From positions 29,428,189-29,492,188 of the forward strand of contig NC_087064.1 in the NCBI RefSeq assembly GCF_963678635.1: 64,000 bases of DNA. Reading direction: 5' to 3'. This DNA is from Symsagittifera roscoffensis. Its lineage: Eukaryota; Xenacoelomorpha; Acoela; Convolutidae. This document shows, piece by piece, positions 52,601 to 64,000 of this stretch (positions are counted from its first letter, which is position 1; each line of letters opens with the position of its first letter). A program made the translations under genes and the position numbers. The notes under the pieces are model-generated. The model saw only the letters and a program-made list of their open reading frames with translations. It ran no database searches and was not told where the DNA came from.

Positions 52601-53560
52601 TTTTCAGTGAGAAACGTTTTTACTTCTTCAAACCGTTTTTGTTGTTCTGTTGTTCATTCGAAAATATTTTGTTGTCTAAGCATATCAAAAAATGGTCTTA
52701 GGTTTAATTGCATTTTATATACATATTTATTTATAAAGTTTAGCATTCCAAAAAATTCTTGGATTTTCTTTTTATTTTATGGTGGTTGAAGTTTTATGAT
52801 TGCGTCTATGCGAGATTTTTTTAAGGAGTGATCGCATTTTCTTCGATAATATGTCCAAAGAATTTAACACGGGTAAGAAAAAAAGTGATTTATCCGGGTC
52901 TGATTTCATGTTTTCTTTAAGTAGCGTTTAGTGATACTTTTCCAAGACTTTAAGCATACCGCGTTTTGTTTGCAATTGCATGGAAAAATTGTCTAAATAG
53001 GTTGGAGGTTCCATAGAATAGTCTTTTGAATTCGTATTGTTGATTTCCAATAACGAATCAGGTCGTGATTATTCATCTGGTGGCATTTGATTATGTGCGC
53101 TTTTCATGTCAGCGTTTGTAAAGTAATTTCCGTCTATTTTTGTGAGGCTTGGTTCTATATTGGTTCTAGAGGCCAATTGCATTTAGATGCGTCGATGAGT
53201 GAATTTACATATCTTGCATCTAGAACGTTTTTAAATGATTCTCCCTTAGCGAGAATATTAAAATGGTTTATAAATGTGTTTCTTTTTGGTTGTACTTCTT
53301 TGTTAACCGGGTAAATAATTTCGTATTGTTCTAAGATATCTTTTAGTCTATTAACCTTCTCCTGTAAGTGAATTGGAACTTTACTTGATCGTTGTTTTTC
53401 GAAAACGGCGTCAGGTTTTAGGGGTAAGTGTAAAGGTGAATTTACTTTTCCAACATCAAAATTAGATGTGGCATAAACCATTGAGTTTTTAAGCATAAGC
53501 TCTGCTAATTGTTTAAAATCTTGTTGTGTGATTTGCGACTGTTGAAAAATGAACATTGCT
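52600..53560 (-). pseudogene. pol: Reverse transcriptase of pol copy P1
   Basis: The N-terminal part (53,155-53,556) is the fullest copy, with R-L-K-D-I-L-E-Q-Y-E-I-I, then I-L-A-K-G-E-S-F-K-N-V-L-D-A-R-Y (the palm block with a catalytic Asp). The active-site box at 52,988-52,999 reads Y-L-D-N, not Y-x-D-D. A block of about 80 bases before the box is deleted compared with P3, and frames are broken after it. Confidence 0.8.
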
Positions 53561-53630
53561 AAGAATTTCTGTTGTTCTGAGGTATAGTTTGAAGTTTGAA
53601 ATAAAATAAGGTGTTTTTTTTTAAAGTAGT

Positions 53631-54470
53631 CTAATAATTCGATTCAATTGGTGTTTCGTTTTCTTCTTTAATGTGAAGCATGTTTATTGAAAGCGGAGTT
53701 TCTGTTTCGCTCTCGTCATCTGTGTATTCACAATTTATGTGATTTAGATGTACTTCTGAACTTTCTGTTCTATCAATCATTACCTGGAGGATCTGATGGA
53801 ATTTCTTGAGTTGATTGTACCTGTTTAATTTGTCTTTGGTTTTTAGGTGTACTGCTTCTTTAACTTTGTTGTGAATTTTCAAATTGTGTATCATTTCTGT
53901 GAGATGACTGAGATTACTTTCTTTGTCTAATTAGGTAATTATAAATTCAATTTCTAGAATTGTCTCGCGATCTATTGTAATTATTGTTAAAGTATGATCT
54001 GTTATTCGAACAGTTTTGTAATCTAATGTCTGGAAATTGTCTATTTCTATTATTTGAGTAATTCCTGTTTCGATTATATGAAGAATTTTAGGATCGTTTG
54101 TTTGAATAATATCTATTTCGAGAGTTGGAATGGGAAAAAAATCTTTTGTAATTTGATAAATTACTTCTGTTTGAAATTGATATTGATTAATTAATTCGAT
54201 ATTGATTATTTTGACTGTTTGACCTACTGTATCTGTTTTGTGAGGAATGTTATGAATTTGTTCGATCTGGCGATCTTCCGCGATAGTTAATTTGATAAGG
54301 TGATTGTTTTCTATAGCTATTATAATTATCTGGGAGTGGTTTTCCTGAATTATTATTACTATTTTTTTGGTAGGTTTTGGTCTTTTTTCATATATTGATA
54401 AAAATATTTATTTGGTTCTCTATATTTTTGTTCTGATTGTCTTGCTGTTTTTGCCTTCATTCAGCAGTAG
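53631..54470 (-). pseudogene. gag: Low-complexity gag end and acidic linker of copy P1
   Basis: The linker frame (53,631-53,894) ends in an acidic T-D-D-E-S-E-T-E-T-P segment. Upstream (53,935-54,400) one frame is Asn/Arg/Ser-rich (S-Y-N-R-N-R-N-Y-S-N-N-R), as in nucleocapsids but with stops, while a second frame is fully open for about 150 codons and Ile/Thr-rich. A protease signature was not seen. Confidence 0.45.
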
Positions 54471-57400
54471 GATCTAGTTCATCAATATTTCAGCTATTTG
54501 TGTTTATTTTGTCTTTGTAATAGTTGTTAGGCTTTTTTTCTGGTAATTTTTTAATTTTCATTGTCTTTTTTTATCTCTGCTCAAATTCCATTCGGTATGT
54601 GTTCCGGTAGCGAATTTGAAGATTTGTGGGTGATGAAAATGATCTTCATCATGTGTATGTAGTGGTAGATTGTAACAAACTGATTCTTTGGTAGGTTTAC
54701 AATTACCTTGTGTTTTTTGACGAATTTGCTGTAACCATTTATGGGTTCCGTGGTTTTTGGTTAAAAACCATTTCATACGGTGATAATCCTAGAGATGTTG
54801 TTATCTGTGAGTTATAAGCTAAGGGAAATAATTTCACGTCTGTTGACCATTCGGTATATTTTGTATCATTTCCAAATATGATACATCTGAGGTATTCTTG
54901 CAGTGAACGATTCATACCTTCGACTAAACCATTAATCCATGGGGCAGGAGACGTTCGGGGCTTATGTTTATTGTTTTAAAGATGGCATAAAATTATAACT
55001 TCATTATTTATGAATTCAATGCGATTATCTGTAACAACGATTTCTGTAAATCCGAGTTCTGCAACCTAGTGTTCATAATGTGTTGTATATGCATTACAAT
55101 GAGGTACAGGGTTGAATGCTACATAGTGTGTAAATGCGTCGACTGAAACCATTCTAAATGAGTTTCCTTCTGATGATGGTGAAATTGGTCCTTTTGTATC
55201 AAATGAGATTCTGTGGTCGAAATATAAACCTTGTCCTTTAAAATCTTGCTTTTCTGCTAACTGTTTTTTGTGTGGGTATGGTTTATTTAGGTGACATGCT
55301 ATGCAATTTTTACATGAGACTTTTATCAATATCGGTGCGTTTGGAAAGTAAACTTTTGTAAAAATTTTGAGTTTGTTTTTTTTCTGATCCTGCATGTTCT
55401 TTTGTGTTTGAGGAATGTGAAATAAGAAATGCTATGAGTATCATACTTATAAGAAGACCAGGTGATTTTGTTTCGGGTGTTTGGTATTCCGAATTGTCGG
55501 TGTTCTCATTTATGGTTGCGTTATTAAATTTTCTGAAGTATCTAAAAAGTGTTTTATTCCCTAAAATTGTAAAATCTGCTTTTACAGATTTTGTTTTATA
55601 CTTTTGCCAAGACTTAAGTTTTCTAAAAACTGAGTCACGATTTTGATATTTTTTGTAATAGATCCAAAGTTATCTTTTATGTAGCTGTTAAAAAATTGTT
55701 TTAAATTTCTTTATCTTTGACAGAGGTATGCTATCTAGAGGGTCATGTAATTTGATTTATTGTGTATTTTGAACCTAATTCTGGGGTCCTGATAAATTTA
55801 TTTTATCAGTTAAGTTTTCCTTTTCTACTAAGGGAAATAAGGCTGCCATATACATTTTTTGCTTAAGTGGTTTTTGTTGTGTTTTGTTTTTGACCCATAA
55901 TGAATATGGTATTGGTTTAAATGTGAATATGGTAATGGTTTATGGAGTTTCCTAATAAATCCACTTCGTAATGTGTGTTTTGGCAATCTTGATATAGTGG
56001 AAAATGTTGCAGATTTTTTATTTGTGCATTTTCGAGGTCGGTTTTTATTGCATTTTTGCGTTCTACTCGCGTTGACGTTTCGTTTTTTGCAAGGAATAAT
56101 TTTATATTTTGCGGTAGTTCTACTGTCCTTTTCCTTGTTAGTTTTTCGGGTGGTGTGTTCCGACTGAGTGTATCTGGTAATGCAAGATTTTTTCCTGCAG
56201 TCCAGACTATGTGCAAGTTTGAAATTTCATCAGGATTAATTGAAATCTATAAACTATGTGGTTTGATTTGATTTTTGTGAGAATAAGATTCCTTTTATTT
56301 GTTCCTTTATGTGATTGTAATAATGATGTGCCGATGCCAAAGTTTGAAGCATCGCACATGGCATAGAATGGTTGATCTGAGTCTGGACGCGTAATTGATA
56401 TTTGTTCAGTGAGAAGTGTTTTTTTTTCTTCAACTCGTTTTTGATGTTCTGTTGTTCATTCAAAATAATTTTGTTGTTTAAGGAAATTTAAAAATGGTCT
56501 TAGGTTTAATTGCATTTATGTACATATTTATTTAAAAAGCTTAGCATTCCAAAAAATTCTTGGACTTGCTTTTTATTTGATGAACATTGCTAAGAATTTC
56601 TGTTGTTCTGAGGTATAGTTTGAAGTTTGAAATAAAATAAGGTGTTTTTTTTTAAAGTAGTCTAATAATTCGATTCAATTGGTGTTTCGTTTTCTTCTTT
56701 AATGTGAAGCATGTTTATTGAAAGCGGAGTTTCTGTTTCGCTCTCGTCATCTGTGTATTCACAATTTATGTGATTTAGATGTAATTCTGAACTTTCTGTT
56801 CTATCAATCATTACCTGGAGGATCTGATGGAATTTCTTGAGTTGATTGTACCTGTTTAATTTGTCTTTGGTTCTTAGGTGTACTGCTTCTTTAACTTTGT
56901 TGTGAATTTTCAAATTGTGTATCGTTTCTGTGAGATGACTGAGATTACTTTCTTTGTCTAATTAGGTAATTATAAGTTCAATTTCTAGAATTGTCTCGCG
57001 ATCTATTGTAATTATTGTTAAAGTATGATCTGTTATTCGAACAGTTTTGTAATCTAATGTCTGGAAATTGTCTATTTCTATTATTTGAGTAATTCCTGTT
57101 TCGATTATATGAAGAATTTTAGGATCGATTGTTTGAATAATATCTATTTCGAGAGTTGGAATGGGAAAAAAATCTTTTGTAATTTGATAAATTACTTATG
57201 TTTGAAATTGATATTGATTAATTATTTCGATATTGATTATTTTGACTGTTTGACCTACTGTATCTGTTTTGTGAGGAATGTTATGAATTTGTTCGATCTG
57301 GTGATCTTCCGCGATAGTTAATTTGATAAGGTGATTGTTTTCTATAGCTATTATAATTATCTGGGAGTGGTTTTCCTGAATTATTATTACTATTTTTTTG

Positions 57401-57501
57401 GTAGGTTTTGGTCTTTTTTCATATATTGATAAAAATATTTATTTGGTTCTCTATATTTTTGTTCTGATTGTCTTGCTGTTTTTGCCTTCATTCAGCAGTA
57501 G
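54471..57501 (-). pseudogene. pol: Pol copy P2 (3.03 kb) with internal RT deletion
   Basis: Same order as P3: acidic linker (56,662-56,913), RNase H start (56,254-56,463), connection with L-P-D-T-L-S-R (55,917-56,216), integrase zinc-binding end and F-D-T-K-G-P first Asp (55,066-55,395), and tail (54,558-54,776). The RT fingers and palm are missing: at about 56,580 sequence matching the end of RT joins directly to ATGAACATTGC from before RT, a loss of about 695 bases compared with P3. Confidence 0.85.
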
Positions 57502-60500
57502 GATCTAGTTCATCAATATTTCAGCTATTTGTGTTTATTTTGTCTTTGTAATAGTTGTTAGGCTTTTTTTCTGGTAATTTTTTAATTTTCATTGTCTTTT
57601 TTTATCTCTGCTCAAATTCCATTCGGTATGTGTTCCGGTAGCGAATTTGAAGATTTGTGGGTGATGAAAATGATCTTCATCATGTGTATGTAGTGGTAGA
57701 TTGTAACAAACTGATTCTTTGGTAGGTTTACAATTACCTTGTGTTTTTTGACGAATTTGCTGTAACCATTTATGGGTTCCGTGGTTTTTGGTTAAAAACC
57801 ATTTCATACGGTGATAATCCTAGAGATGTTGTTATCTGTGAGTTATAAGCTAAGGGAAATAATTTCACGTCTGTTGACCATTCGGTATATTTTGTATCAT
57901 TTCCAAATATGATACATCTGAGGTATTCTTGCAGTGAACGATTCATACCTTCGACTAAACCATTAATCCATGGGGCAGGAGACGTTCGGGGCTTATGTTT
58001 ATTGTTGTAAAGATGGCATAAAATTATAACTTCATTATTTATGAATTCAATGCGATTATCTGTAACAACGATTTCTGTAAATCCGAGTTCTGCAATCTAG
58101 TGTTCATAATGTGTTGTATATGCATTACAATGAGGTACAGGGTTGAATGCTACATAGTGTGTAAATGCGTCGACTGAAACCATTCTAAATGAGTTTCCTT
58201 CTGATGATGGTGAAATTGGTCCTTTTGTATCAAATGAGATTCTGTGGTCGAAATATAAACCTTGTCCTTTAAAATCTTGCTTTTCTGCTAACTGTTTTTT
58301 GTGTGGGTATGGTTTATTTAGGTGACATGCTATGCAATTTTTACATGAGACTTTTATCAATATCGGTGCGTTTGGAAAGTAAACTTTTGTAAAAATTTTG
58401 AGTTTGTTTTTTTCTGATCCTGCATGTTCTTTTGTGTTTGAGGAATGTGAAATAAGAAATGCTATGAGTATCATACTTAAAAGAAGACCAGGTGATTTTG
58501 TTTCGGGTGTTTGGTATTCCGAATTGTCGGTGTTCTCATTTATGGTTGCGTTATTAAATTTTCTGAAGTATCTAAGAAGTGTTTTATTCCCTAAAATTGT
58601 AAAATCTGCTTTTACAGATTTTGTTTTATACTTTTGCCAAGACTTAAGTTTTCTAAAAACTGGGTCACGATTTTGATATTTTTTGTAATAGATCCAAAGT
58701 TATCTTTTATGTAGCTGTTAAAAAATTGTTTTAAATTTCTTTATCTTTGACAGAGGTATGCTATCTAGAGGGTCATGTAATTTGATTTATTGTGTATTTT
58801 GAACCTAATTCTGGGGTCCTGATAAATTTATTTTATCAGTTAAGTTTTCCTTTTCTACTAAGGGAAATAAGGCTGCCATATACATTTTTTGCTTAAGTGG
58901 TTTTTGTTGTGTTTTGTTTTTGACCCATAATGAATATGGTATTGGTTTAAATGTGAATATGGTAATGGTTTATGGAATTTCCTAATAAATCCACTTCGTA
59001 ATGTGTGTTTTGGCAATCTAGATATAGTGGAAAATGTTGCAGATTTTTTATTTGTGCATTTTCGAGGTCGGTTTTTATTGCATTTTTGCGTTCTACTCGT
59101 GTTGACGTTTCGTTTTTTGCAAGGAATAATTTTATATTTTGCGGTAGTTCTACTGTCCTTTTCCTTGTTAGTTTTTCGGGTGGTGTGTTCCGACTGAGTG
59201 TATCTGGTAATGCAAGATTTTTTCCTGCAGTCCAGACTATGTGCAAGTTTGAAATTTCATCAGGATTAATTGAAATCTATAAACTATGTGGTTTGATTTG
59301 ATTTTTGTGAGAATAAGATTCCTTTTATTTGTTCCTTTATGTGATTGTAATAATGATGTGCCGATGCCAAAGTTTGAAGCATCGCACATGGCATAGAATG
59401 GTTGATCTGAGTCTGGACGCGTAATTGATATTTGTTCAGTGAGAAGTGTTTTTTTTTTCTTCAACTCGTTTTTGATGTTCTGTTGTTCATTCAAAATAAT
59501 TTTGTTGTTTAAGGAAATTTAAAAATGGTCTTAGGTTTAATTGCATTTATGTACATATTTATTTAAAAAGCTTAGCATTCCAAAAAATTCTTGGACTTTC
59601 TTTTTATTTGATGATGGTTGAACTTTATGATTGCGTCTATGCGAAATTTTAATGGAGTGATCGTATTTCCTTCGATAATATGTCCAAGGAATTTAACACG
59701 GGTAAGAAAAAATGTGATTTATCCGGGGCTGATTTCATGTTTGTTTTTAAGTAGCGTTTGGTGATGTTTTTCCAAGGCTTTAAGCATTTCGCGTTTTGTT
59801 TGCGATTGTATGGAAACATTGTCTAAATGGGTTATGAAAATTTTGCTAAAAATGAATGGTCGGAAAATTTTACTCATAAATACTGATAGAGATGCTGGTC
59901 CTATGGAGGTTCCATAGAATAGTCTATTGAATTCGTATTGTTGATTTCCAATGACGAATTAGGTCGTGATTATTCATCTTGTGGCATTTGATTTTGTGCG
60001 CTTTTCATGTCAGTGGTTGTAAAGTAATTTCCGTCTATTTTTGTGAGGCTTGGTTCAATATTGATTCTAGAGGCCAATTGCATTTAGATGCGTCGATGAG
60101 TGAATTTACATATCTTGCATCTAGAACGTTTTTAAATGATTCTCCCTTTTCGAAAACGGCGTCAGGTTTTAGGGGTAAGTGTAAAGGTGAATTTACTTTT
60201 CCAACATCAAAATTAGATGGGGCATAAACCATTGAGTTTTTAAGCATTAGCTCTGCTAATTGTTTAAAATCTTGTTGTGTGATTTGCGACTGTTGAAAAA
60301 TGAACATTGCTAAGAATTTCTGTTGTTCTGAGGTATAGTTTGAAGTTTGAAATATTGATTTAAAATAAGGTGTTTTTTTTTTAAAGTAGTCTAATAATTC
60401 GATTCAATTGGTGTTTCGTTTTCTTCTTTAATGTGAAGCATGTTTATTGAAAGCGGAGTTTCTGTTTCGCTCTCGTCATCTGTGTATTCACAATTTATGT

Positions 60501-61225
60501 GATTTAGATGTAATTCTGAACTTTCTGTTCTATCAATCATTACCGGGAGGATCTGATGGAATTTCTTGAGTTGATTGTACCTGTTTAATTTGTCTTTGGT
60601 TTTTAGGTGTACTGCTTCTTTAACTTTGTTGTGAATTTTCAAATCGTGTATCATTTCTGTGAGATGACTGAGATCACTTTCTTTGTCTAATTAGGTAATT
60701 ATAAATTCAATTTCTAGAATTGTCTCGCGATCTATTGTAATTATTGTTAAAGTATGATCTGTTAATCGAACAGTTTTGTAATCTAATGTCTGGAAATTGT
60801 CTATTTCTATTATTTGAGTAACTCCTGTTTCAATTATATGAAGTATGTTACGACCGATTGTTTGAATAATATCTATTTCGAGAGTTGGAATGGGAAAAAA
60901 ATCTTTTGTAATTTGATAAATTACTTCTGTTTGAAATTGATATTGATTAATTATTTCGATATTGATTTTTTTGACTGTTTGACCTACTGTATCTGTTTTG
61001 TGAGGAATGTTATGAATTTGTTCGATCTGGCGATCTTCCGCGATAGTTAATTTGATAAGGTGATTGTTTTCTATAGCTATTATAATTATCTGGGAGTGGT
61101 TTTCCTGAATTATTATTACTATTTTTTTGGTAGGTTTTGGTCTTTTTTCATATATTGATAAAAATATTTATTTGGTTCTCTATATTTTTGTTCTGATTGT
61201 CTTGCTGTTTTTGCCTTTATTCAGC
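57502..61225 (-). pseudogene. pol: Pol copy P3 (3.7 kb), the most complete
   Basis: Linker (60,391-60,654), RT N-terminus (60,035-60,307), RT palm and thumb (about 59,600-59,900), RNase H (59,237-59,494), connection (58,947-59,246), integrase zinc-binding and first catalytic Asp (58,097-58,474) and His-rich tail (57,589-57,807). A 167-base deletion within RT (near 60,148) removes the segment between L-A-K-G-E-S-F and V-F-E-K seen in P1. The active-site box at 59,818-59,829 reads H-L-D-N. The integrase tail joins P2 at the same breakpoint as P2 joins P1. Confidence 0.85.
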
Positions 61226-61860
61226 AAAGCTATGTCCTTATCTACGGCAAAAGCTACACCATTTTTTAAATGATGGTTCACCTTTACAATTTGGATTTTC
61301 ACATATATTTAATATCTGAGTAATTTATTAAGCTAGTTTCGTGTCGAAGTCTTGGATGTTAGTTATCTGTGAAGTGCTTGTATGGGTGTTCTTTACACAT
61401 TGTACTTTTAATGTTTCTGTTTCGGCCAATTATATTGTTATTTCAGCTTGCCTAGTTTGTCTACTAGTTTTCGGAAATCTATGTCAGGTTCTCGAATTGA
61501 AGATGGATGTGATGCTCTCTTTTTTCTTGCTATTTTTCGTAGTTGTGGTGTTAGAGTCATCAATAAAACTTCTGTCATTTTCGTGTTTTTGTAATCATGT
61601 GTATTTAGGGAATATGCTTTTCTCAACAATGTTTTGATTTTTTATTGTTGTTTAATTGTTTCATTAGGGAGTGTACGGATTTTGTTACATAAAACTCTTT
61701 TTAAATTTCTTCTGTGAATCTTTTCCAGTCTGATTTAATTTCTATTGGTAAAACTGGCAACCGTTTTCGTGCTGTGCCATCAAGTGTGGTTTAAACTAGA
61801 GGAGATGTACGTCTGTGCATCAAATTTTGATAAGTGGCGTTTTTACTGGTTCAGGTCTTA
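61217..61860 (-). pseudogene. gag: gag of element C (capsid-like region and zinc knuckle)
   Basis: The only gag copy in C. The frame at 61,438-61,629 (for example L-R-K-I-A-R-K-K-R, F-R-K-L-V-D-K-L-G-K-L) and its upstream extension (V-L-P-I-E-I-K-S-D-W-K-R-F) resemble the helical capsid of LTR elements. At 61,217-61,300 is C-x4-C followed by C-S-F-C-R-R-stop-G-H-S-F-A-E, where the last Cys of a C-x2-C-x4-H-x4-C knuckle is replaced by a stop (TAA here, TGA in the other copies' fragments). Stops within and after the knuckle make it non-functional. Confidence 0.6.
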
Positions 61861-61879
61861 CATTTAAAATTAAGTGGAA

Positions 61880-62540
61880 AATTTCGAGTTTAGTTTGAGA
61901 CAATTTTGTTGATTTTTGTACTGGTTGATAGGGGAGGGTTACAACATTTGAATTTTGTTTATTTCAGTTGTCAAATATGAACTTGTTGTTTATTTTTGAC
62001 CTGGAGGTCTCTTAGTTATAGTTTCATATATCATTGAAGTGAGCAATTTGGCGGCCAATGAAGTGGTGTCAGTATGGGGTGATGTTGAGAGATATTCGGA
62101 TTGGCTAAAATTCAACTAGTCATTTAAGAGTGGTAGCATGAAATTTGGAAAGAAGAAAAATCTTTCAAGTTCTAAAATATTCAAAAGGTTAGTTAATTTG
62201 AGAGGGGCTTTCTTTTAAAATTCAACCTGATCTAATATTTTTGATTGTGGTATGGAGGTTTTGTAATCTTTTCGTGGATGATTTTGGAGTCGTGATGGTT
62301 GTCGTTGGGTTGGTTTTTTCATGTTTCTTGTGGTATAACTTTTTCTTCTAAATTTCGATTAGTCCTTTGTTTTTGAGGTATTTGTTTTTTAATTTTATCA
62401 GAAGATTTTGCTATGGTATTTTTTGTTTCTTTAGTTTTTGAATCTGATAATTGTATTGAATAACTCAATCCATGATTTTATTGGTTTTGTTCATCGTAAT
62501 TGTCCTGAACAACTTTTAGTCCTGTAAAGGACTACAATTG
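61880..62540 (-). repeat. Leader-like segment of element C, copy 2, before gag
   Basis: Direct repeat of 49,600-50,280 (both end in GTAAAGGACTACAATTGTGT). It lies between an integrase tail (P4) and gag, the place where an LTR or leader would be expected between two tandem elements. Confidence 0.6.
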
Positions 62541-64000
62541 TGTTAATTCGCAAAGAGCGTGGTCTTTTGGGTAATATGGCAAAAGATTATTTCGGTGTTG
62601 AACTATTTCTTTTTTGTTTGAGACAATATTTTTGTATGTTACATCAGTAAGTTTGTCAATAATTTGAAACGGTCCTTCTTGGATTGCTTGTAACTTTTTT
62701 GATATTCCTTTTTGGGTTATAAAATTTGGTATTAAGACCTATGTTCCAATTTTTAAATTTGTGGCTGGTGTAAATGGTGAATTTATTTGTGATTGAACAT
62801 GTTGTCTTTGTAATACTTGTTAAGCTCTTTTCTGGTAATTTTCTAATTTACATTGTGTTTTTTTTTATCTCTGATCAAATTACATTCGGTATGCGGTCCG
62901 GAGACAAATTCTAAGAAAAGTGGGTGATGAAAATGATCTTCATCATGTGTATGTAGTGGTAGATTCTTTGGTAGGTTGACAATTACCTTGTGTTTTTTTG
63001 ACGAATTTGCAGTAACCATTTATGGGTTCCGTTTTTTTTGGTTAAAAACCATTTCATACGGTGATAATCCTAGAGATGTTGTTATCTGTGAGTTACAAGC
63101 TAAGGGAAATAATTTCACGTCTGTTGACCATTCGGTATATTTTGTATCATTTCCAAAAATGATACATCTGAGGTATTTTTGCAGTGAACGATTCATACCT
63201 TCGACTAAACCATTAGCCCATGGGGCAGGAGACATTCGGGGCTTATGTTTAATGTTGTAAAGATGGAATAAAATTATAACTTCATTATTTATGAATTCAG
63301 TGCCATTATCTGTAACAACGATTTCTGGAAATCCGAGTTTTGCAATCTAGTGTTCATAGTGTGTTGTATAAGCATTACAATGAGGTACAGGGTTGAATGC
63401 TACATAGTGTGTAAATGCGTCGACTGAAACCATTCTAAATTAGTTTCCTTCTGATGATGGTGATATTGATCCTTTTGTATCAAATGAGATTCTCTGGTTG
63501 AAGTATAAACCTTGTCCTTTAAAATCTTGCTTTTCTGCTGACTATTTTTTGTGTGGGTATGGTTTATTTAGGTGACAAGTTATGCAATCTTTAAATAAGA
63601 TTTTTATCAATATCGGTGCGTTTGGAAAGTAAACTTATCTTTTATGTGGCTAGTTTTAAATTTCTTTTTTTTTGACAGAGGTATGCTATCTAGAGGGTCA
63701 TGTATTTTGATTTATTGTGTATTTTGAATGTAATTCTGGGGTCCTGATAAATTTATACTATAAGTTAAATTTTCCTTTTCTACTAAGGGAAATAAGGATG
63801 CCATATACATTTTTTGTTTAAGTGGTTTTTGATGTGTATTATTTTTGATCCATAATGAAAATGGTATTGGTTTAAATTGGAATATGGTAATGGTTTATGT
63901 AGTTTCCTAATTAATCCACTTCGTAATAATTGTTTTGACAATCTAGGTATAGTAAAAAACTTTGCAAATTACTTATTTGTGCATTTCATGGTCGGTTTTT
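62541..64000 (-). pseudogene. pol: Partial pol copy P4, running off the window
   Basis: It contains the integrase Glu region, open at 63,020-63,235: S-P-A-P-W-A-N-G-L-V-E-G-M-N-R-S-L, with the catalytic Glu at about 63,200-63,202, then L-G-L-S-P-Y-E-M-V-F-N-Q. Upstream parts (63,300-64,000) match P1 to P3, with small deletions near 63,630. RT would lie beyond 64,000. Confidence 0.8.

Larger units (their letters stand above)
40720..64000 (-). mobile_element. Retrovirus-like element C with internal amplifications
   Basis: Minus-strand copy of the element B family, tail-to-tail with B. Read from 64,000 down: partial pol, leader-like segment, gag, then three head-to-tail pol copies, a second leader-like segment, four 509-bp units, env-like genes with duplicated blocks, the Ser/Pro-rich gene and the 3' region. 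The left end is near 40,720. The right end is outside the window. RT precedes RNase H and integrase, as in Ty3/gypsy and retroviruses. Confidence 0.8.

Overview
The window looks like transposon-dominated, AT-rich genomic DNA of an invertebrate animal, most likely a nematode. That is inference from long A/T runs, very short candidate introns with TTTCAG acceptors, a Ty3/gypsy element, a Maverick-like long-TIR element and two exons of an apolipoprotein-D-type lipocalin. Nothing looks bacterial, and no complete housekeeping gene is visible.

Layout. 1-5,330: a decayed Ty3/gypsy retrotransposon on the minus strand (gag with zinc knuckles, DTG protease, RT with an F-L-D-D box, RNase H, integrase). 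5,330-17,000: mostly non-coding, with a dispersed repeat family, foldback elements, a triplicated splice-acceptor/mini-exon module, and two exons of a lipocalin gene (about 13,864-14,616). 17,080-39,250 (plus strand): retrovirus-like element B (integrase, Cys-rich env-like region, Ser/Pro-rich 3' gene), cut in two by a 14,226-bp insertion. 22,860-37,085: that insertion has 3.7-4.0 kb terminal inverted repeats starting 5'-AG, a poly-G tract just inside each end, and a 6-bp target duplication CACATC. 40,720-64,000 (minus strand): element C, a second copy of the same retroelement family lying tail-to-tail with B. In C the gag-pol part has been amplified head-to-tail, and a 509-bp unit has expanded to four copies.

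The main discovery candidate is the 14.2-kb inserted element. Its ends fit Maverick/Polinton transposons, yet I see no DNA polymerase, integrase, packaging ATPase, protease or capsid gene. Its 6.5-kb unique centre holds at least four minus-strand open frames that look like divergent relatives of one another, with the strand-strand-helix pattern of p15/PC4-type single-strand-DNA-binding proteins, plus one basic plus-strand protein and a 31-bp minisatellite. Each inverted arm carries a copy of an 82-residue protein with two C2HC-like zinc fingers. It may be a mobile element that depends on a helper, or one of a type not yet described.

The retroelement genes would normally work as gag (particle), pol (protease, RT, RNase H, integrase) and, for B and C, an env-like glycoprotein. 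Almost all copies here are interrupted by stops and frameshifts. The RT of family B/C reads Y/H-L-D-N instead of the usual Y-x-D-D in both copies where it can be seen.
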